Assembly: GCA_003116975.1 (NCBI GenBank)
Contig: BGKB01000024.1
Coordinates: forward strand, 372,001-436,000
Reading direction: 5' to 3'
Source of the DNA: Aurantiochytrium sp. KH105
Lineage: Eukaryota; Sar; Bigyra; Thraustochytrida; Thraustochytriidae
DNA length: 64,000 nt
Made by a program: the position numbers and the translations under genes. The notes under the pieces are model-generated. The model did no database searches. It saw nothing but the letters and a program-made list of their open reading frames with translations, and had not been told where the DNA came from. Shown here piece by piece: positions 8,636 to 18,762 of this stretch. How positions within the stretch are numbered: the stretch's first letter is position 1; every line of letters starts with the position of its first letter.

Positions 8636-10421
8636 TGACGTGATCTTATTTTTCCATGCGTGAAAGTCGTCCGCGGCGGCTGTTTCCTCATGCTCCGAAG
8701 ACGAGCTGACGTGCTCAAATCAGTAGTTTCTCTAGATGCTGTTCCTCGCCGCCGTTTCCTTGGCTGTCGCTCCCGACGATTGGTCACGTCGCGTGGAAGG
8801 CGTCGAACGTCTTCAGCCGGGTTCACACTGTTGGGATCTAAGTAGCCCTTCTCCTCGATTGTCACCATGGACGCAAGCTCCTCAAAGATGTAATTTATTC
8901 GGGCTGCGGCCCGCCGCAATTCGAGCAGAAGCTTGCGCCTGGCCGGGCCTTCTTCTGGGTGATACCTATGGTGCACGAGGCTTTTTAGGCCCTGGGCATT
9001 CCTGCACAGCGGACCAAGTACATTCGAGAGGAAACACTCACTCTCATGCGCTGCTTTGTTCGCAGCTTCGAGCGTTCGATAGACACCTTGCATGCTTGCC
9101 CGCGCGACGGGAGTTGCATGTTGATGAGGGTTGGTCGCATAATCAGGGGCCGCAATTTCCATGGGGTCGCCCTTGGCGCCATCGTCCCAGTCGTCTCCTC
9201 CAATAGAATCCAAGTCCACCATGCTTGTGCTCTGGCGCGGACTTTGGTCAGGAAGATCATCTCGAAGATCACGAACGTCCCTCACCGTCATGACTGTTGG
9301 TTGGTCCTTGCTGATCTGCCACATGCAAGGAGGCGCTTTTTCAAGCCCCGCCGTTTGACGGCTTGAACGCAGTAATCGCTCCCTCGCACGACCCTCAAGA
9401 GTCCTGAGGAGTGTCGATAGCCGGCGATTACGACGATTGCGAAAGTAAACAGTCTTGAGAACAGAATGCCATGCCTCGCAAATCATGTTGGTCATCCGCA
9501 TGCGCCCCGTGGCATCAAGGTTGCCTCGACGATGGGCTGCACTCCAGAGAACCTTTTCCTCATCAGCAAAGTAGTTCTCTACGAAGAATTTGAGCGCTCC
9601 TTCGTCCGTGCCACGAAAGAGACCTTTCACCGCTTCAATTGACTTGTTCAGAACCAAGGTAGAGTGCGTCGTGACTGCCTCCTGGAGGAGTAACCAGATC
9701 TTCTGCTTACGATCGCGGAATGCTCTCGCGTCAATGGAGCCTCTCTTCAGCTTGTCAACCCTTCCGCGAAACGCACGGAGGACGTGCCACGTACAGTACT
9801 GAACCGAGACACCCTGCCACATGCGATGCATGGCAGTGATTGGCCCTTTGGCCATGTCACACATGACGCATTGAGGTTTGTAGTCAGGGTCATTTCGGAG
9901 GTTGACGAGGACTGCAAAGACTCGCTCGCAAACGGCGACAGTCTCGTGATTAACCACGACGTAGAGTAATCCAACACCTGCACCAATGTCATCGATGCCG
10001 AAGATTGAAAAGAGCTTAAAGCCCTTGCAGTGGTCACATTGTGCGTAGCATCAAAGAGCAGATACTTGCCGTACTTCTGCAGATCCTGAATCATCTGATC
10101 ACGATTCTGGAGCTTCGTGGCTTGATCATAGAAGCATCGCAGCCCAGGTGGCTCAAGGCCAACTGAGCGATGGCGTCATCCTGATAAATACGAGCTTGAT
10201 TGACGAGCCCTTCCCTTGACGGAGAACCTCAAAACAGCATTGTCGTGGACGGCCCGCATAGCCTTGGGGTCGCAGAGAAAGCTAAGCTGCGACGAGATAA
10301 AGTCCTCATGCTCGTCTGCGTCGACATTGAACGTGGGATCGTTGTTGTCGACGTCGTTGTCGTCGTAGTCGTCATCCTTGGAGAAGGCGTCCCCCGGACG
10401 CTCGCGCGACAGGTAGCTCAC
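8632..10421 (-). pseudogene. MULE transposase remnant, frameshifted
   Basis: The coding signal runs right to left. The first part (10421-10176) is acidic and lacks an ATG at its left limit. Around 10200, 10130 and 10040 the homologous reading moves between frames, so at least three frameshifts separate the start from the main block. The core is clearly MULE: FDATHNVT near 10050 (first Asp), MCDMAKGPITAMHRMWQG then CTWHVLRAF (second Asp and the C-x-x-H motif), and MTNMICEAWHSVLKT (the Glu). The longest intact block is 9957-8632, 441 codons, ending in a basic tail (RRERQPRKRRRG). All three catalytic residues are still encoded, but the frame breaks make an active enzyme from this copy unlikely. 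It could be recent decay, because the 441-codon block has no internal stop. Confidence 0.8.
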
Positions 10422-11192
10422 TCACGTGCAAGGGGGGAGTTGGACGGCAAAGCAAACGCAGCGTCCTCAATGTTGGTGCTTCCCAGCGCTATCTCGGCAG
10501 CGTCAGTAGACGCGACGGGCGCGAGAGCCTGCGACGCGACCGTGTGGCCGTCCGCCGTGCTGCTGTCATCGCTCATGCTCATGCGGACGCGGGGCACCTG
10601 CGACGGCCACACGGCCAGCGCGTGTCGGGGAGGGCAAGGAGCGGTCGAGAGCCAAGCGCGCGCGTCTTCTCGTGTCCACGATCGTGCGCGCGCGCGTAGA
10701 CGTGGACTGACGCGGCGTCGTTGGTAGAGATCGAATGGCGGTCTGGTGCCGTTGCCTCGCGTTTTTTCCCGTCCCTGCTTGAGCCCTATGAATGCAGCTT
10801 TACTCCAGCAAGCCCCTATCCACCCCGAGTCTACGCCCGCCAGCGGCCCCGCAGATCCCCACAGCACGCCACGAGTGACACCGGTCTCGTAAATTGAATG
10901 TTGGCGCCCGGGAGCTTCCAGCCCGGCAGGTTGGCTAACTCACCAACTTTCACCGCGCCCCAGTGGGTCGGTTACGAAACGAACGTCCCGTTTCACGCCG
11001 TTTCTCCGCGTGGGCGTTGTCGGTTTCTGAACGGCACGATTTTTCCCTCGGCTCGTCTCCCTCCTCTCGCTGGCTCGGCTTGTCTCGTCTCGCCTCGCCT
11101 CGGTTTTCAAATTCGTCCTCGGCCGCGCGCTCGGGCCGGCGCAGACACGCTCGGGCGAGCTCTCGGCGAGGCGCGAGGCGCGTGCGCGCAGC

Positions 11193-14100
11193 ATGAGCTC
11201 CGTCGCGCAGCAGCAGGAGGGAACCCCCGCGCGCAGGCGCGCGTGGGGCTCGGAGCGCGTCGATGCGGAGGACTTCGTCCTGGCGGTCTCCGCCGGCGGC
11301 GACGATGTGGAGGCGCGACACACCAGCTCGCGGAGGGAGACCGGGCCCTTCGAGGGCGCGCACGGGAGCGCGCAGGGCTGCGCGAGAGAGAACGGGGACC
11401 TCGATCTCACGCTTTCGGAGGCCCGCGCCATCCCCTCGCCTGCAGCAGGAATCCTGCACGCCGATGAGCGCGACGTCCTCGACGAGGTCATTCGACCCGA
11501 GCTCGTGGAGGTTGGGCGTCGGCTTAGCACACATTTTCAAGGTCGTCGTAACGTGAGCAACCAGCACGACCTCAATGACCATCTCGCCATGTGGGTCATG
11601 GAGACTGGCACGTTTCATGCTGTTAAGGATAGGCTGACCGCGATTTCGTCCGGAAATGCCCCGCTTGCCTCAACAGAGATCTTTCAATTCATCTATCTTC
11701 TTTTCAAGATGGAGGCACAGGGGGCGCCAGCAAGCGTCTTTCTCTCCGAGGAAGTCCGTTCGAATGCTTTGGACGCTATCAATCTGGAGACTTTTCATCG
11801 TTATCTCGATGCGACCAATGACGATGTGCCCCCTCTCTTCGTCCCCGAAACGCCCTTTCCAACAGAAGAAAGACTTCACTTTGGACCGGAGACGTCTACA
11901 CAGTTTCCCATGGGGGGATCCGTTGAGGCCTCAAAGTACATGCAAGAACGTTTGGCCCTCTTTTCGAACTTTGCTTGCAAACTCGGTCTTTCGGGATCTT
12001 CGGTCGTCAGTCTGGACTACGAAATCCTCGGACCAGCTGCGCGCGCTGGCTTTGACCGCGTTTTGGCGGCTCGATCGGTCGCGACAGGCATTGTGCTTTC
12101 CCACGAGGCCTATGCCGCGAGCATCACGGACCGGAGTCAAGTTTTGCGTGTGCTCAGTCGGATCGCAGCGTACGAAGAAGACGAAACAGAAGAAGCGACC
12201 TCCCCCTCCAAGCCACAGGTCTTTCTCGACACCTGGAGCAGCCAATTTCACCTTGCTGAGCATGAAGCGATGCAAAGTCTTAGGTGTATCACACGCTGGA
12301 AAGTGCCGGAAAGCGGTCCGATGCTCAATCGTTGGAAAGTGCGATGGGGCCAACATGAAGATACCTATGACTTGCGATACGCTAGTGGTTGTGGTGAGAC
12401 ACTTGCCATCAGCGTCACCGATACTCGCTTTGCGCCAGACCAATGGACGGCGTTGTCCGAGCGAGACATCAGCAAGCCCACGCACGCGCCCGTAGCAAAT
12501 TCCATTCCAGCGTGGCCGCTTCCTGACGGTCTCTTTGTTGAGATTTGCTCTTCAGGTGTTCACAAAACAAGTGCCTTTCCTTTGGCATTTGGGCGAACGA
12601 CCAACGCAAACGTGGCCATGACACTTGCAGCGCTCGCGTTCCGGCTTGATGATGAAGCAAGCCGCCCTCAGAGCGAAGCTTTACCGAAATGCATTCAAGA
12701 AGCTGGTCGCAGCGTTCTTGCAGTTACTGGGGACTTGCAGGCGCTCATCGCAGACATCAAATCTGATGATTTGTCGGCCGAGACAGGTCTCGAATCACTG
12801 CCTTTGCACGACCTACAGCAACTCGCCAAGGCCCTAGGCCTTCCCTTGAGCCGTGGGCTAGAGGCTGCAGAGCTCGCGACGGTCATCAAGCCATTCATCT
12901 CGGGGGATTTCTTGCGCGCTGGACTCATTGCGTCTCTTTTACGGCCCATCGAGGCTGCGCCGAAACAGGACGCAATAACGCGGACCAACGCCATTGCTGC
13001 GCTCCACCACGAGCTAATAAAATGCAAACTCGCGACTCGCGTGCTTTCCCCGCGACGAGTCGGATTCGTTCATGCCCCAGGTCTTCGAACCCATTGTACG
13101 GATCTCGAAGGCTTCGTGGCCTTTGAAGCAACAATTGCGCCTTCGATACTGCCCGGAGTTGATGCAGAGCTTCCTGCTGACAGCTCTGCAGTCTTGCAAC
13201 GAGTGTTTGAAGCAGCGGCCGCTCACGCAACCCACGTGAACGATCCGTTCGTATCAACGACTTCCGCGTCGTCTTCAACTTCATCTTCGCTTTCAATGTC
13301 GCGGCAAGATGTATCTACATCCATGGACGGCGTTTCGGCCACAGCCTCGACATTGCCGCTTCACCCGGGCGCAGACGAATCACAAGACGCAGAGGCTGCA
13401 CAAGGCGTAGACAACGCGCAAGAGAATGCTGGCATCCAGCTAGCTGCCGTTAACGTTGCTCTACGCAAGACGCCATCTGCGCTCGCAGATGACAAATTCC
13501 TCTTTGACCGCTTCGGAACCTTTGCGAATGTGCAGCTGGATCCGAACGCGACATCTTTCAACGAAGACGTACGACACTTCCATGAGCTTGTGCCTCGGCG
13601 GGCCGATCGCTGCAGCATTCTGCAGCGCTCTGCGAGTGGCGTGCATAACATATTTTTCGTCGTGGTGGCGTCCAGCGCGCAACTCGACGGGAGAGAAGCT
13701 GTACCCTCCTCGAATGCATGGACGCAAGGTCAGATCTTGCGCATCGTCCATGTCAGAACCGCACCACGTCTCGTTATGGATCTTGCGCTCACTGTTGGCT
13801 ACGTCGGTGAACAGTACATGGCATGGGCTCTGGACTCTAGTGCCGAACTGCCGAGGGATGAGGATCTTAATTTCCTCGAAAGCAAATGGGGCTTGGCTGC
13901 TGGCGATGTGAAAATGCGACGCTGGCAGGCCATCATGGCGGTTTTGCACCCGAATGTGCGACGAGAGCGGAATCGCGCTGTACAGCCAGTCAGTCGTTTG
14001 TCAAAGCCAATCCGCTCTATTGTTCCTCGGGCTGTCGAATGGTGCAATCAGTGCGCGTGGCTCCGTGATCGGATAGGTGAAGACGCCACTCTGTGCAACG

Positions 14101-15077
14101 GACCTCGTGGCTGGCTTGTGCACCTGCTGGCGGCGTGCGCGCACAATGCTATCAACAGCTACCTGGTCATCAGCACCGCCGCTTCGGTATCGAGCTGGAG
14201 GAGCCCGGAAGGTTGGCTTGAAGACCGCAAGGCTCGTGGGTCGTTTTCGTACCTCGTAAATGCCAAGCTGACTTGGCCAGGCTTTCGCGATGCAATGCAA
14301 AGGTATGCCGACTTTGCGGATCCTCGTCCGGGGCAGAACGTCCAGCAAGATGCGCTTGCTCTTCATCGCGCATCGATGGGAAGAAATGGAAGCGCTGACG
14401 CGGAACACGCAGAATCAGCCCTGGCCCAGGTGGGCCCTCAGGGCTGTCTTCGATTCCAGGGCGAAGTTTGGGAGCCGGAGATGAATCAAGTGCAATTGGC
14501 GTCGCTGCGCGACTCGACAGACGCTCTCATCGCCAAAAATCATGCGGTTCGCATGCGAATGCTCATGGAAGATCCTCTGCTAGTCTTTCTCCGGCAAAGC
14601 CACAGTCGCGGCATTCGTCACACCGCGTCGACGATTGACATGGCCAGGTATGGCGACGAGGTGGAAAAAACGGTGCGACGCGATGGCGTGCCCTGCTACT
14701 TGTGCTGCGCCGAATGTGAGAAGAAAACCAAGCCGGGGCACACGGCACGCCGAGCTTATCATACCAAAACGTGGTGTGTAGACTGCGGGCTCATTCCCCT
14801 CTGTACGACGGGGCGTGCAATGTGGAACAACAGAACCTGCTTTGAAGTTTGGCATGATCCAGCGGTGGACGTCAAGAGACACGGAAATCTTGATCTGTGC
14901 CCGTGCCAGAATCCTGAGAATCAGTTTGGCGATCCCTTTCTGGATGAAGCGGAGACCGCAGACTCGGAGACAGCTCGGCTATTTCCACGGCATGTTATTA
15001 CAGACACGCGTACGTTTTTGCAGCGAAGTTCGCGCAAGCGGCGGCGCATTTCGAGTGCAGCGGCAACGCATGAGTAA
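11193..15077 (+). CDS. PiggyBac transposase-derived protein, probably domesticated
   Basis: A single uninterrupted 1294-residue frame begins at the ATG at 11193. Residues about 155-210 resemble the piggyBac N-terminal region (LASTEIFQFIYLLFKMEAQG, then LETFHRYLDATND). LAEHEAMQSL with a downstream RWKVRWG resembles the first catalytic segment, but with His357 where the Asp should be. LFDRFGTFANVQL (Asp772) fits the second Asp segment. CNQCAWLRDRIGED (Asp959) followed by HLLAACAHNAINSYLVI fits the third. A Cys/His-rich zinc domain at 1168-1221 (PCYLCCAECEKK, WCVDCGLIPLC, CFEVWHD) matches the C-terminal cysteine-rich domain of piggyBac transposases. Usual family length is about 560-650, so there is a large insertion between the first and second segments. 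I see no TTAA-flanked inverted ends. The C-terminus is basic (SSRKRRR), perhaps a nuclear signal. Confidence 0.6.
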   Translation: MSSVAQQQEGTPARRRAWGSERVDAEDFVLAVSAGGDDVEARHTSSRRETGPFEGAHGSAQGCARENGDLDLTLSEARAIPSPAAGILHADERDVLDEVIRPELVEVGRRLSTHFQGRRNVSNQHDLNDHLAMWVMETGTFHAVKDRLTAISSGNAPLASTEIFQFIYLLFKMEAQGAPASVFLSEEVRSNALDAINLETFHRYLDATNDDVPPLFVPETPFPTEERLHFGPETSTQFPMGGSVEASKYMQERLALFSNFACKLGLSGSSVVSLDYEILGPAARAGFDRVLAARSVATGIVLSHEAYAASITDRSQVLRVLSRIAAYEEDETEEATSPSKPQVFLDTWSSQFHLAEHEAMQSLRCITRWKVPESGPMLNRWKVRWGQHEDTYDLRYASGCGETLAISVTDTRFAPDQWTALSERDISKPTHAPVANSIPAWPLPDGLFVEICSSGVHKTSAFPLAFGRTTNANVAMTLAALAFRLDDEASRPQSEALPKCIQEAGRSVLAVTGDLQALIADIKSDDLSAETGLESLPLHDLQQLAKALGLPLSRGLEAAELATVIKPFISGDFLRAGLIASLLRPIEAAPKQDAITRTNAIAALHHELIKCKLATRVLSPRRVGFVHAPGLRTHCTDLEGFVAFEATIAPSILPGVDAELPADSSAVLQRVFEAAAAHATHVNDPFVSTTSASSSTSSSLSMSRQDVSTSMDGVSATASTLPLHPGADESQDAEAAQGVDNAQENAGIQLAAVNVALRKTPSALADDKFLFDRFGTFANVQLDPNATSFNEDVRHFHELVPRRADRCSILQRSASGVHNIFFVVVASSAQLDGREAVPSSNAWTQGQILRIVHVRTAPRLVMDLALTVGYVGEQYMAWALDSSAELPRDEDLNFLESKWGLAAGDVKMRRWQAIMAVLHPNVRRERNRAVQPVSRLSKPIRSIVPRAVEWCNQCAWLRDRIGEDATLCNGPRGWLVHLLAACAHNAINSYLVISTAASVSSWRSPEGWLEDRKARGSFSYLVNAKLTWPGFRDAMQRYADFADPRPGQNVQQDALALHRASMGRNGSADAEHAESALAQVGPQGCLRFQGEVWEPEMNQVQLASLRDSTDALIAKNHAVRMRMLMEDPLLVFLRQSHSRGIRHTASTIDMARYGDEVEKTVRRDGVPCYLCCAECEKKTKPGHTARRAYHTKTWCVDCGLIPLCTTGRAMWNNRTCFEVWHDPAVDVKRHGNLDLCPCQNPENQFGDPFLDEAETADSETARLFPRHVITDTRTFLQRSSRKRRRISSAAATHE

Positions 15078-15183
15078 AATTTGGGGTAAAAGTAGACAAT
15101 TTTTGCTAAATTTCGGTCGAGGGCGGTTTTTTCTTCGAGAAACAAGCTCGGGTGGTTTCAAATACATGCAAGGAAGAACCAGA

Positions 15184-15247
15184 GTATAAATGTATGTATG
15201 TAGGTATGTATGAAAGTATGTATGCATGCAAGCATGCATGAATACAT
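15184..15247. repeat. ATGT/ATGC tetranucleotide tract
   Basis: Imperfect TATG and CATG units in the 289-bp convergent gap between the piggyBac-derived gene and the patatin lipase gene. No gene is seen in this gap. Confidence 0.75.
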
Positions 15248-15366
15248 AAGCCCGAGCGAGCATGACAATTACATTGCGCACGAGCGAGCGTCAGATTTTG
15301 TTGATATTCACAGGCCACTCACTCACTGTTTTGGCCGCCACGAAGCTGAAATTCTGAGGCTATATC

Positions 15367-18300
15367 CTACTTGCGGCTCTTCTCCGGAGCATCAGCTTGC
15401 GGGGGCGCCGGCGAGGCGTCATCAAGGCCCTCGGCCAAAACGGCGAGCCTGCGCTCAATTTCAAGGCGATCTTTGAGCATGCCGAGAGCAGGCCAAGTCA
15501 TGCGGCTGCCAGTCCGCAGGTAAACTCCCATGGTTCGCGGGGTGTCAGGGTCAGCAATCAGGTGTACGTAAGACCACATGCGCAATGGTGGAACAAGCGT
15601 GAGAGTACCACGTGTGTTACCGAGAAATACCGAGCTCGCGTCGACGGACATGACACGTGGCATGAGAGAAAAGTCGCGAACGAGCTCGAGCCATTTTTTC
15701 AGGTCGAGCTTAAGCAGGCGCTCAATGTACGAAAGCAAAAAACCGCCCCGCCAACCTCTTCCACGGCCATGCGACACGGGTTTACCTGCACTGCCGCGAT
15801 GCGAGTAAAAGAAGGGACTAATGTGCGGTTCCACCTGCGAGACTACCGTAAAGGTGACATTGAAGAGCTGGCGCAAAGCGTCGAAGGGAAGCTCATTCTG
15901 AAAGCTGCCGTCGCGCCAGAAGCGGCCAAAGGAGTGATAGGGCGTGATTTGCCCGCGTGAGTCCTTGCGAAGAAGCTCAATGGGCGGCAGCAGACGCGGG
16001 AGAGCGGAGCTGGCGAGCACCGCGCTGTAAATGACCACATCCGGAGTCGTGCGGTAGCAGAGGACCCGGGTGTGCTGCTTTCCCTTGGCATCGATATTGT
16101 AAACCGGAATAATGAGCGCTTTGTGGGATCGCTCGTACGCCTCACGGAATGTGAGATCACCGCAAACCTGCTTGACTAGCTTGGGAACCCAGTCTTCGGT
16201 GTCAAAAATATTGCCCCGGCTCATGAGGTTTTTGAACATACCCCAGTAGCCTGCAGAACAAGGGTTGAAGACCTTGCAAAGCACCTCGGGCCGCATTTGT
16301 TCGCGAAGCTCCTCGTCGGTTCGGGTGCACACGTAACTCCCGACGAGCGCACCTCCCGATGCGCCAGTAATGTATTCGGGCAGCATGTCGCGGTCGACAA
16401 GCGTCTTCACGACACCGAGATGATAAAATGCATTGCCGGCGCCTCCACTAAGACAAAGCGCCGTTTCTCCATAGGTGTGCGCGAGCTCAGAAAAGAAGCG
16501 ACGCTTACTCTCCCAAAACGCAGACCGCAAATGACCTGCTTCCGTCTCGGGATAGCTGGTGTGTTCGGGAGACGCCTCGCTGTAGGTTTCGCTATTTCCC
16601 GTGGTGCCTCGCGACGGGGATTTGAGCTTGGATGCAGCATCTGATACACTTGCACCTTTGGGCGAAACTGCCGAGATGCGAGCGGACCCTGATCCTCTAC
16701 GGGAGCGACCGCGAGGGGAACGCCCATTTTCTACCTGGCTGACCTTCTCGTCGCCCTGCGAGGCACCTGCAGGGAGGCGAGCCTCCTCGGGCGCTTCCGA
16801 GTTGGACTGAAGACGCGACAAGAACGAGCGACTTTCGGCTGTCGGGCTTTGAGCGTCGCGCATTCGCGTCAAGGTTGCACGCATTGGGTTGGTCCATTGA
16901 CTGGCGCGCGCCTGGAGACCGCCCAGTGCGCGTTCAGCCATTTCTGCCATACTTTCGCGTCGCAGCCGACCATTGGTGGAAGCAAATTTTCGCTTGATCA
17001 CGGCCCAGTGCTTGAAGTGAAGGACCTCCGGCTTGGAGCACGCATCAACCTCGTCGAGGGCATCTAAAAAGGTGGAGACAAGCTGACGCATTTCTAGGTT
17101 TGTCCCAGTATGATTCATGGCATACGGGTGCTCGTTTGCAAGCTCATTCAAGGAGGTTGCGCTGGCACGGAGTACACCGAGAAGTTCGTGCTCGTTCTCG
17201 TTTTCAGGGTCATCGATGAGGTTCGTCGCGCTCGCGGCAGAAGACACGGAGCCAGTCTCTTCGTCGTCCGCAACGGGTGGCACGAAGTCGGTTCGGTCTT
17301 GCTCCGCGACGCCAGACTCGAGAGCGAGGTGGCGCGTTGCGCGTCGCAGCGTGCGCAAATGGTGCTTGAGCGTAGGGACGTTGGAAAGCGAGCCACTCGA
17401 CTTGCCCTCTTTGACGTCGAGCTGACGCGCATGGCGTCTCCAGGTGGCATAGCTCGACGCCTTGGCAAGCTGGTAATACTCGTTTCGGTTCGAGCGAAAA
17501 AGACCCTCGAAGATGCTCACGAGCTGACGCACCATAATATAGGCCGCCAGCTCGATGAAGATGACCATGACGGTGAAGAGAAGGAGCGGAATGCGGGCGA
17601 TTGTGTAAAAGGGTCCAGTGCCATGATGGCCGACAAACTCCTGAGGTGCCTCGTCCAGAGCGGCGTCATCGGGATCGTCGACGGAGTCGGCGTGAACCCG
17701 CTTATGGCGGTGCCAGGCGAGCCGGCGCGACTCATACGCGGCGGCCTTGAGATATTCTTTGGCGGCCTTGAAGCCGTCCATTTCGACGGGATCGATGTTG
17801 TACAGCTGGGGGAGCTGGGAAATGACGCTAGGGTCAACGATGAGCAGAAATTTGGTTCTCACGCGCTCTTCATTTGCTTTCCAGAGGCAGGCGCGCAGCG
17901 CCGAATCGAAAGTTTCGCCGTGAATGACTTCGGGGCCCACTTCATCCATGATGAGAACGTCGACGTCGGCTTCAAAGGCGCACATGATCTCCTCCCGGGC
18001 CCATTCGTAGATTTCCTCTACGTCGTACTGCAAGGCATCTTCTGCTGGGAGCCAGCGCACCTCGCCGGACGTCAAGCTACGGAGGCACTTGCGTCTCGTG
18101 GGTTTGCCTGCGTTGACTTCGCTGGGTCTGAAGCGAGGTGTCCACGCGGGGGAGTCCTCTCCGGAGCTTTTGGACGCGAGGCCCGCGGGCGTGACCTCGA
18201 GCGTGACGATGCCGCCCACCTTGGCCTTTTCGTGCTGTTGGCCGTTCATCTTGCGCGCGAAGCGCAGGATCTCGCGGCGGTCATCCTCGACTTTGTCGCT

Positions 18301-18381
18301 CGCCAGCGTCAGCGCCACGCTGCGTCTCTGCTGCGACGCCTCCGCGCCTTCGTGCGCCGCGCGCAGCCTGCTCGCGCTCAT
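15367..18381 (-). CDS. Patatin/DUF3336 lipid acyl hydrolase with N-terminal THEP1-like domain
   Basis: The start is the ATG at 18381. The frame continues upstream through GA/CT microsatellites that look untranslated. The 1004-residue product has a membrane segment at about 254-290 (ARIPLLLFTVMVIFIELAAY), a DUF3336-like stretch (YYQLAKASSYATWRRHARQL) and a patatin domain from about 636: oxyanion motif CLSGGAGNAFYHLGVV, nucleophile elbow GASGG (Ser675), and Asp824 in WRDGSF. This arrangement is that of plant SDP1 and yeast Tgl3/4/5 triacylglycerol lipases on lipid droplets. Unusually, residues about 30-195 look like a THEP1/COG1618-type NTPase: VGGIVTLEV, SLTSGEVRW, then DVLIMDEVGPEVIHGETF as Walker B region. 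No Walker A motif is visible. Likely role: release of fatty acids from storage lipid. The function of the N-terminal part is unknown. Confidence 0.85.
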   Translation of the reverse strand: MSASRLRAAHEGAEASQQRRSVALTLASDKVEDDRREILRFARKMNGQQHEKAKVGGIVTLEVTPAGLASKSSGEDSPAWTPRFRPSEVNAGKPTRRKCLRSLTSGEVRWLPAEDALQYDVEEIYEWAREEIMCAFEADVDVLIMDEVGPEVIHGETFDSALRACLWKANEERVRTKFLLIVDPSVISQLPQLYNIDPVEMDGFKAAKEYLKAAAYESRRLAWHRHKRVHADSVDDPDDAALDEAPQEFVGHHGTGPFYTIARIPLLLFTVMVIFIELAAYIMVRQLVSIFEGLFRSNRNEYYQLAKASSYATWRRHARQLDVKEGKSSGSLSNVPTLKHHLRTLRRATRHLALESGVAEQDRTDFVPPVADDEETGSVSSAASATNLIDDPENENEHELLGVLRASATSLNELANEHPYAMNHTGTNLEMRQLVSTFLDALDEVDACSKPEVLHFKHWAVIKRKFASTNGRLRRESMAEMAERALGGLQARASQWTNPMRATLTRMRDAQSPTAESRSFLSRLQSNSEAPEEARLPAGASQGDEKVSQVENGRSPRGRSRRGSGSARISAVSPKGASVSDAASKLKSPSRGTTGNSETYSEASPEHTSYPETEAGHLRSAFWESKRRFFSELAHTYGETALCLSGGAGNAFYHLGVVKTLVDRDMLPEYITGASGGALVGSYVCTRTDEELREQMRPEVLCKVFNPCSAGYWGMFKNLMSRGNIFDTEDWVPKLVKQVCGDLTFREAYERSHKALIIPVYNIDAKGKQHTRVLCYRTTPDVVIYSAVLASSALPRLLPPIELLRKDSRGQITPYHSFGRFWRDGSFQNELPFDALRQLFNVTFTVVSQVEPHISPFFYSHRGSAGKPVSHGRGRGWRGGFLLSYIERLLKLDLKKWLELVRDFSLMPRVMSVDASSVFLGNTRGTLTLVPPLRMWSYVHLIADPDTPRTMGVYLRTGSRMTWPALGMLKDRLEIERRLAVLAEGLDDASPAPPQADAPEKSRK

Positions 18382-18510
18382 CGCGCGCCGCGCGCTCCCC
18401 TCCCGCCGCTGCTCCTGCTGCTCGCCGCGGCCGCGCTGGGCCTCGCCTCGCCTGCCTGATGAGCTCGACCGATGGCGACTGCCCAAGCAAGCAAGCAAGC
18501 AAGCGAGCCA

Positions 18511-18565
18511 GAAAGAAGGAGAGAAAGAAGGAAAGAAGGAAAGAAAGAAAGAAGGAAAGAAGGAA
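18511..18565. repeat. GA-rich tract, left arm of an inverted pair
   Basis: Repeats of GAAA/GGAAA (purine strand up). Its complement-type partner is the CTTT tract at 18727-18781, 161 bp away, so the two could pair as a long stem in a transcript. Confidence 0.8.
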
Positions 18566-18726
18566 CTGTTGCTCGCCGCCGCTCGCCGCCGCCGCGGCCC
18601 GGCCCCGCCCGCGCGCGCGCCCTTCCGCCCGCCTCGCTGCCCTCGCCGAGCCCGCGCCGCGCCTCGTTGCCGCTCTGCCGCCCGCCAGGCTTTACGGCGT
18701 TCGTGCCGCGGCGTGCTATGCCGAGT

Positions 18727-18730
18727 TCCT

Positions 18731-18762
<32 letters not shown>

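Larger units (their letters stand above)
7861..10952 (-). mobile_element. Decayed Mutator-like (MULE) DNA transposon
   Basis: The ends carry short inverted repeats: GGTAAGTTAGCCAACC at 7868-7883 and, inverted, GGTGAGTTAGCCAACC at 10929-10944 (15 of 16 identical). The direct repeat CCGCGCCCCA lies at 7851-7860 and 10953-10962, which fits the 9-11 bp target duplication of MULEs. The inverted repeats begin 7-8 bp inside the direct repeats, so the exact edges are uncertain by that much. The element is about 3.1 kb and carries a transposase remnant on the minus strand plus a second frame. Inverted repeats this short are unusual for MULEs, many of which have 100 bp or more, although short-TIR MULEs are known. 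It sits about 240 bp upstream of the piggyBac-derived gene. Confidence 0.75.

Noticed and set aside
11193-15077. Active piggyBac transposon
   Set aside because: No TTAA-flanked inverted ends seen, the first Asp segment has His, and length is about twice normal.
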